A DNA stretch of 13,502 nucleotides from Saccoglossus kowalevskii (taxonomy: Eukaryota; Hemichordata; Enteropneusta; Harrimaniidae), in assembly GCF_000003605.2 (NCBI RefSeq), contig NW_003138363.1:36011-49512 (forward strand), written 5' to 3'. The stretch's first letter is position 1, and every line of letters begins with the position of its first letter. Shown one piece after another: positions 9,730 through 13,502 of the stretch. Both the position numbers and the translations under genes were made by a program. The notes below the pieces were generated by a model. It made no database searches. It was not told the origin of the DNA and worked only from the letters and a program-made list of their open reading frames with translations.

Positions 9730-10650
9730 TCAAGGCGTTTTGAAATGCACATACATTCTCGAGGAATACCATCAGTGTTTACACGAATAACCAATCAATC
9801 CGGCTCAACTCATGTAGGGACGATGCAATTATTTCATTGCATAAGCAGTAAACTTCATCTTTTGTATCTCACAAGTATAACATACTAATAACAAAGTATT
9901 ATCGTTAAAACAGACACTGAAAGAGACCAAAATTATAATGAATGAATATTTTAATGAGAAGACCCTTTATTAAAGACGAATTTCGAAATGTACTGCACAT
10001 CGTATACACAATATTTATTTACAGAGGCGTAAATCGCACAACAAAAAGGTATGATATACCAAATATAATTGAGATTTTGTGTATGTACAAAGAATATCAA
10101 AGTTAGAATTGCGTAAGTAATATTTTCCCGTGTATTTTCTGATTACAGTTATAGAATAGACAATTAACAATTAACATATTCAGTAAAATAATGTCGTAAC
10201 CCAATAATACTAAAATGAAAATAGCAATGCGTTCAGTCGGCGTACAGTGAAGCAAACCATATTAACTATTTCTCGATTTTTTGGAAGTCTAGCCATTGAA
10301 AACTTTTGATTTCTTTATAATAATTCCGCATGTTTTAGGTATTAAATCACTTACAAAATGTTGGAATCAATCACAAGACGGGTATCACTGATTCGCTAAC
10401 TTGAACGGCAGCGCACATCAGGAATATTTCGGAAATAAATTGTACGATACGTTCACATCCGAAGATTTCACAAATTGAGACAGAGCAATATATTTGCCTA
10501 CAAATTCATTTACACAGTTAAAAAACATAATTCTGTTTTTTTTTTTGCTTAAAATTATCACGAGATTAAGGAAACTCTTGTTCAGTTTATGTCTTGAGGA
10601 AACATTTTGGACGGTAAGGCGCTGCTGCAGTGCAAGGCAGTTTAGTCTGT
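9730..10650. other. Stretch without recognisable genes
   Basis: AT-rich sequence between the promoter-like cluster and the 3' end of gene A. Open frames are short and I recognise no domain, RNA gene or repeat in it. Confidence 0.6.
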
Positions 10651-10658
10651 TATTTGGG

Positions 10659-10664
10659 TTTATT
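10659..10664 (-). terminator. Poly(A) signal of gene A (AATAAA)
   Basis: Plus-strand TTTATT reads AATAAA on the minus strand about 55 nt after the gene A stop codon. The same distance is seen in gene B. Confidence 0.6.
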
Positions 10665-10718
10665 TCGGTATAATATGACATTATCGGACCATACGTATGG
10701 TTCTGTAACTACCTTTGG

Positions 10719-11481
10719 CTAATATCGGTTATCATTGTATCGAAGCAAATGTTCAATGTATGCTAATTTCTTCGGATTCACTTGACATAGTTTATCGTGC
10801 ACTTCCACCGGTAAATCCCACAACACCTGACTATTATCAGCCTTAGCGTAAAATATTTGACCACTGGTTTCCGGGTCCGTACTCAAGTGGACTCTCCAGT
10901 CATCTACAAGTATAGAGTCTTCGAGATCCAGTCCACAGGAACACTTCTGACGACCACTGACTTCCATTCTGGTCAGTCTACTTTTCAGTTCTTCGATCGA
11001 GCTAAATGTTCCACGATTTGCTTCGCAGTAATCCGGAAGAGGTTCACGTGGCGGTTGTGAACCATCGCCTAGCATTTCAATGTATCCCTGTCCCAGCCTG
11101 CCTCCACTGCTGGAACTCTGCAGTGACGATCGCCGCGATGGATGGTCCCCTGGTATCGGTGGCGGAGATTGCGTGCTTGTCAGCGAAGCGGATCTTTGCT
11201 GGCGAGAGCGGCGAACTCTTGCTGGCTGTAAACTCTGGACGTCGAATGCGGGAGACGTTAGAGATGTATATGACGGGTCTATTTTTTCTTCCGTCTTATT
11301 AATTGGGTACAGCAGGCGAAGATCGTGCACATGCTGACCGGGGATGTGGTTGTTCTGAAAGTACTCTAAAAGTTGGCCCATGCTCCTGAACTTCATGTCT
11401 TTACTGACGTAATACCAAGGCGAAGTTGGTCTCTCGTTATCAACAAATATGTTGAAATGAAACATCTGCCGGTTACGGTAT
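10719..11481 (-). CDS. Gene A coding exon 3 (SH2 end, linker, WW domain)
   Basis: Acceptor tgttacag/ATACCG; the first base completes an Ile codon split with exon 2. It encodes QMFHFNIFVDN (SH2 strand D), WYYVSKDMKFRSMGQLLEYF (SH2 C-terminal half), a Ser/Pro linker, CSCG and the WW domain, and stops at 10719-10721. The frame is open 29 codons upstream of the acceptor, but that part is intron. Confidence 0.88.
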
Positions 11482-13125
11482 CTGTAACAATTACAAACAT
11501 TGTAATTTAGTACCATGTACATACAGTATAAACGTAACTTCATGTAATGCCTAAAATAGGCCACCAAATGACATTTGAGATTACTAGTATTAAGATATTA
11601 TTATACTAAAGACATACTGCCAACTACATTTACTTGCAAGTGTAAACGTGTCTAAAACATGGAAAACCCATGAATAACAGAACAAGACTAACACAACCAC
11701 TTCGTTCATTATATTTGGCAATGATATAGGACCGACAATTGAACTTTGAACTTCTGAATATGTGTGTCGCATAGATTAGGCCTCTCTTAATTGCTTGACC
11801 TATAGTATACAGTGACACTCATTTTTCCGCTCACCAGGGGGTCAAAACTCATTGTTCATTCCATCATAAACTGACCAAGATCCCACCCAGTGCCATATGG
11901 ATAAATGGAGTATATAGAGCAAGCGGGATTGATGTTTTACCGGGTAAATTTCTCAAATAAAAAAACATTCAAAAAATGCTTACATTACTGAGATGGTATA
12001 GCAGTTATTTTTGCTCATACTGTCTCTTATCAGGTAGGAAAATGGTGTATCTAAATGTTCCTTCATTATCATTTCTACCTGCAATAAAACACTGAATGTA
12101 AATTATCTTATAAATGTTATTTTCGATCTTTAATGACATTTCAATTATGATATGGTGATGATACAGCAGCTATGAGGAAAGCGTGGACAGTATTTGACTT
12201 GGATACACTATCATACAGTTTTTTCACTAAGATAAAATACTACAGGAAGGTATAAATGGCGAAAGCCGGGTTACCGCGAAAGCCGGGTTACCGCGAAAGA
12301 TGCATTGAGCGTCCAAGGGAAGGGAATGTAGCGCATCCGTATACCTGTTTCTAATCTATTTTACTGTACACAATATAGGTGTGCTTACGAGGTATTATAT
12401 ATATGTTAAAATTGTATTATCTTCAAATTAATATCAGTAATATCGTCTACAGTGTTGATATATTTTGTATTTTCTTAGTAAACCACTTCAGATACGTGTT
12501 GTTTGAGTATTTTTTTCAATATTGGATACATGGAATAATTAATTATTTTAATGTAATGGTATAAATGGTTTATTACCTCTTTTACGTTCACTCTGCCATG
12601 GTAACAGGAGAGTGCTGAGGGATGATATCTTTCATTGACGTCTTCATCTAATTCCATTACGGGTGGTTGCCCTGGAACAGGTGGGGGTGGGTAAATTGGC
12701 ATGTCATCTGCGTGCGTTTGTGGCACTCTTGGTTGTGTTCGAAACCCGATTGGTTTTGTTGGACACGATTTAGATCTTGAGACTTTCGTAGCACTACTAA
12801 TTCGAGGAGGCGGGACCTCTGGAGGCGGGGTGTAAACGTTTGGGACTGATTGTGGAAGACTGGCGGAGTGATCTTTTGTCTTTCCATTACCTTGCCCTTT
12901 AGGATGAATCAGTAGTTTATGGGACACCAGCGAGTCAATTGTGCAATCCCAGTCAACATGTAGATCTTGGTTGATATCGTAGACAACCATCTCAGCGGGC
13001 CGTGCCCCCAAAGAACTCATCAAACTATGCAGTGAATATCGTACTGATGAACCGAGGCTCACGGCAACTGTGTGTTGTTTAATCCCCTCTAGACTAAACA
13101 CCACGTCTACAGTAGGATTAGCCAT
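10719..13125 (-). CDS. Gene A: RBD-like / SH2 / WW adaptor protein, 468 aa, three coding exons
   Basis: Predicted join on the minus strand: 13125-12577, 12078-11984, 11481-10719. Residues 5-73 resemble a Raf/RGS12/TIAM-type Ras-binding ubiquitin fold (GSSVRYSLHSL, MVVYDI, VDWD). Residues 74-170 are a linker with proline runs (TPPPEVPPPR, YPPPPVPGQPP) and RSKSCP (S120). Residues about 174-275 form an SH2 domain, with YHG at 175-177, Arg201 in YLIRDS, and His223 in FHFNI. Residues 276-393 hold SPPPIP, RRSSL (S334) and GYIEM (Y348). C395-S-C-G precedes a WW domain at about 406-439, with W410, F425-Y426, W436 and P439, and a short helical-looking tail. No secretion or membrane signal is seen. It is a likely cytoplasmic phosphotyrosine adaptor, paralogous to gene B downstream. 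Ras binding is uncertain because the basic contact residues of Raf are mostly absent. Confidence 0.88.
11984..12078 (-). CDS. Gene A coding exon 2 (SH2 core), 95 nt
   Basis: Flanked by acceptor ttattgcag/GTAGAA and donor AGTAAT/gtaagc. It reads 31 codons plus two bases, with PFSYLIRDSMSKNNCYTISV covering SH2 strands B and C and the expected phosphotyrosine-binding Arg201. Length and phase are identical to exon 2 of gene B. Confidence 0.88.
12259..12299. repeat. 17-bp GC-rich tandem repeat, 2.4 copies
   Basis: GCGAAAGCCGGGTTACC occurs perfectly at 12259-12275 and 12276-12292, then partially at 12293-12299. It lies in the first intron of gene A and is much more GC-rich than the surrounding intron. 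No function is evident. Confidence 0.9.
12577..13125 (-). CDS. Gene A coding exon 1 (RBD-like domain, Pro-rich linker, SH2 start)
   Basis: The exon is 549 nt (183 codons) and ends in phase 0 at AAAGAG/gtaata. The start MANPTVDVVF was preferred over an upstream in-frame Met because it aligns with gene B. Also, a strong acceptor (ttttttcaacttttgtcaacag) lies six nt before it, so the upstream codons are intron. The frame reads on into the following intron, but those residues do not fit SH2. Confidence 0.87.
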
Positions 13126-13131
13126 ATTTAT

Positions 13132-13133
13132 CT
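13132..13133 (-). other. Candidate 3' splice acceptor in the 5'UTR of gene A
   Basis: On the minus strand gttttttcaacttttgtcaacag/ATAAATATGGC has a long pyrimidine tract and a CAG acceptor six nt before the ATG. It implies an upstream noncoding exon to the right, perhaps outside the window. Confidence 0.6.
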
Positions 13134-13312
13134 GTTGACAAAAGTTGAAAAAACACATGGCAAGGGCTTGATAATTAGAAACTCTCGAGAGGGAGGAAAA
13201 GGTAAACACAACTGAAATGAGTCACGATTTTGAATCAAAACATGAAGTTACATAATGGGGAAAAAGGTTTCTGTCTCTATTTTCTCTACTATATCTGTAA
13301 AGCTTGATTGTC

Positions 13313-13502
13313 ATCTATGTAAAAACAGTTGCATTATGTAAATAGTACAATCTATGTAAAATGTAACAACAGTAGCATTATGTAACTAGTACAATGTATG
13401 TACAATGTAACAACAGTTGCATTAGGTAACTAGTACAATCTATGTAAAATGTAACAACAATTTCTTTACTAGTACAATGTATGTACAATGTAACAACAGT
13501 TG
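13313..13502. repeat. 44-bp minisatellite, about four copies, running off the window
   Basis: The units start with CAGT[TA]GCATTA at 13326, 13370 and 13414, with a diverged unit at 13458 that has lost 4 bases, and a further start at 13498. Each contains CTAGTACAAT.TATGTA.AATGTAACAA. The period is 44 bases and the array continues past the window edge. Confidence 0.88.

Noticed and set aside
11006-11337. Two overlapping plus-strand open frames of 98 and 85 codons
   Set aside because: Both are antisense to gene A exon 3, whose protein has recognisable domains.
13126-13209. 28-codon N-terminal extension of gene A starting at an upstream Met
   Set aside because: A strong acceptor with a pyrimidine tract separates it from the MANPT start, and gene B has no equivalent extension.
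13313-13502. Regularly spaced repeats that could suggest a CRISPR array
   Set aside because: The whole 44-bp unit is repeated without unique spacers, and the window is eukaryotic. It is a minisatellite.

Overview
The window looks like nuclear DNA of an invertebrate animal. It is AT-rich and has GT-AG introns, AATAAA poly(A) signals on the minus strand, a decayed hAT-type DNA transposon, a tRNA-derived SINE-like insert and several 40-50 bp minisatellites. The coding parts use the standard genetic code and encode SH2 and WW domains, which are typical of animals and their close unicellular relatives. I cannot name the species. A mollusc, brachiopod, annelid or basal deuterostome would all fit.

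The core of the window is a pair of tandem paralogous genes, both on the minus strand. Gene A (coding 13125 to 10719, predicted 468 residues) lies upstream of gene B (coding 2975 to 1073, predicted 478 residues). Both have three coding exons. Exon 1 carries an N-terminal ubiquitin-fold domain resembling a Ras-binding domain (RBD-like), a Pro/Ser-rich or basic linker, and the first strand of an SH2 domain. Exon 2 is exactly 95 nt in both genes and carries the SH2 phosphotyrosine-binding core (YL[IV]RDS). Exon 3 carries the rest of the SH2, a linker with tyrosine and basophilic serine motifs, a CSCG motif and a C-terminal WW domain. Splice positions and phases (0, then 2) are identical. I know of no characterised protein with the order RBD-like, SH2, WW, so this is the main find. 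By domain logic both proteins should be cytoplasmic tyrosine-kinase-pathway adaptors, possibly coupling phosphotyrosine, small GTPases, PI3K (YxxM motifs) and proline-rich ligands. Binding is inferred, not shown.

Region by region (plus-strand coordinates): 1-96 is two copies of a 48-bp repeat. 154-645 is an unassigned plus-strand open frame with GT donors. 1003-2993 is gene B with its poly(A) signals and 5' splice acceptor. 2994-5295 is probably the 5'-UTR intron of gene B and holds a SINE-like insert (about 5050-5258), a short inverted repeat and a microsatellite. 5296 to about 5465 is a candidate noncoding first exon of gene B with a near-perfect splice donor and an upstream TATA-like box. 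5620-7318 is a broken hAT element. 7320-10650 holds no recognisable gene, but has a 44-bp duplication and a promoter- or LTR-like stretch at 9060-9720. 10659-13133 is gene A. The right edge (13313-13502) is a 44-bp minisatellite that runs out of the window.
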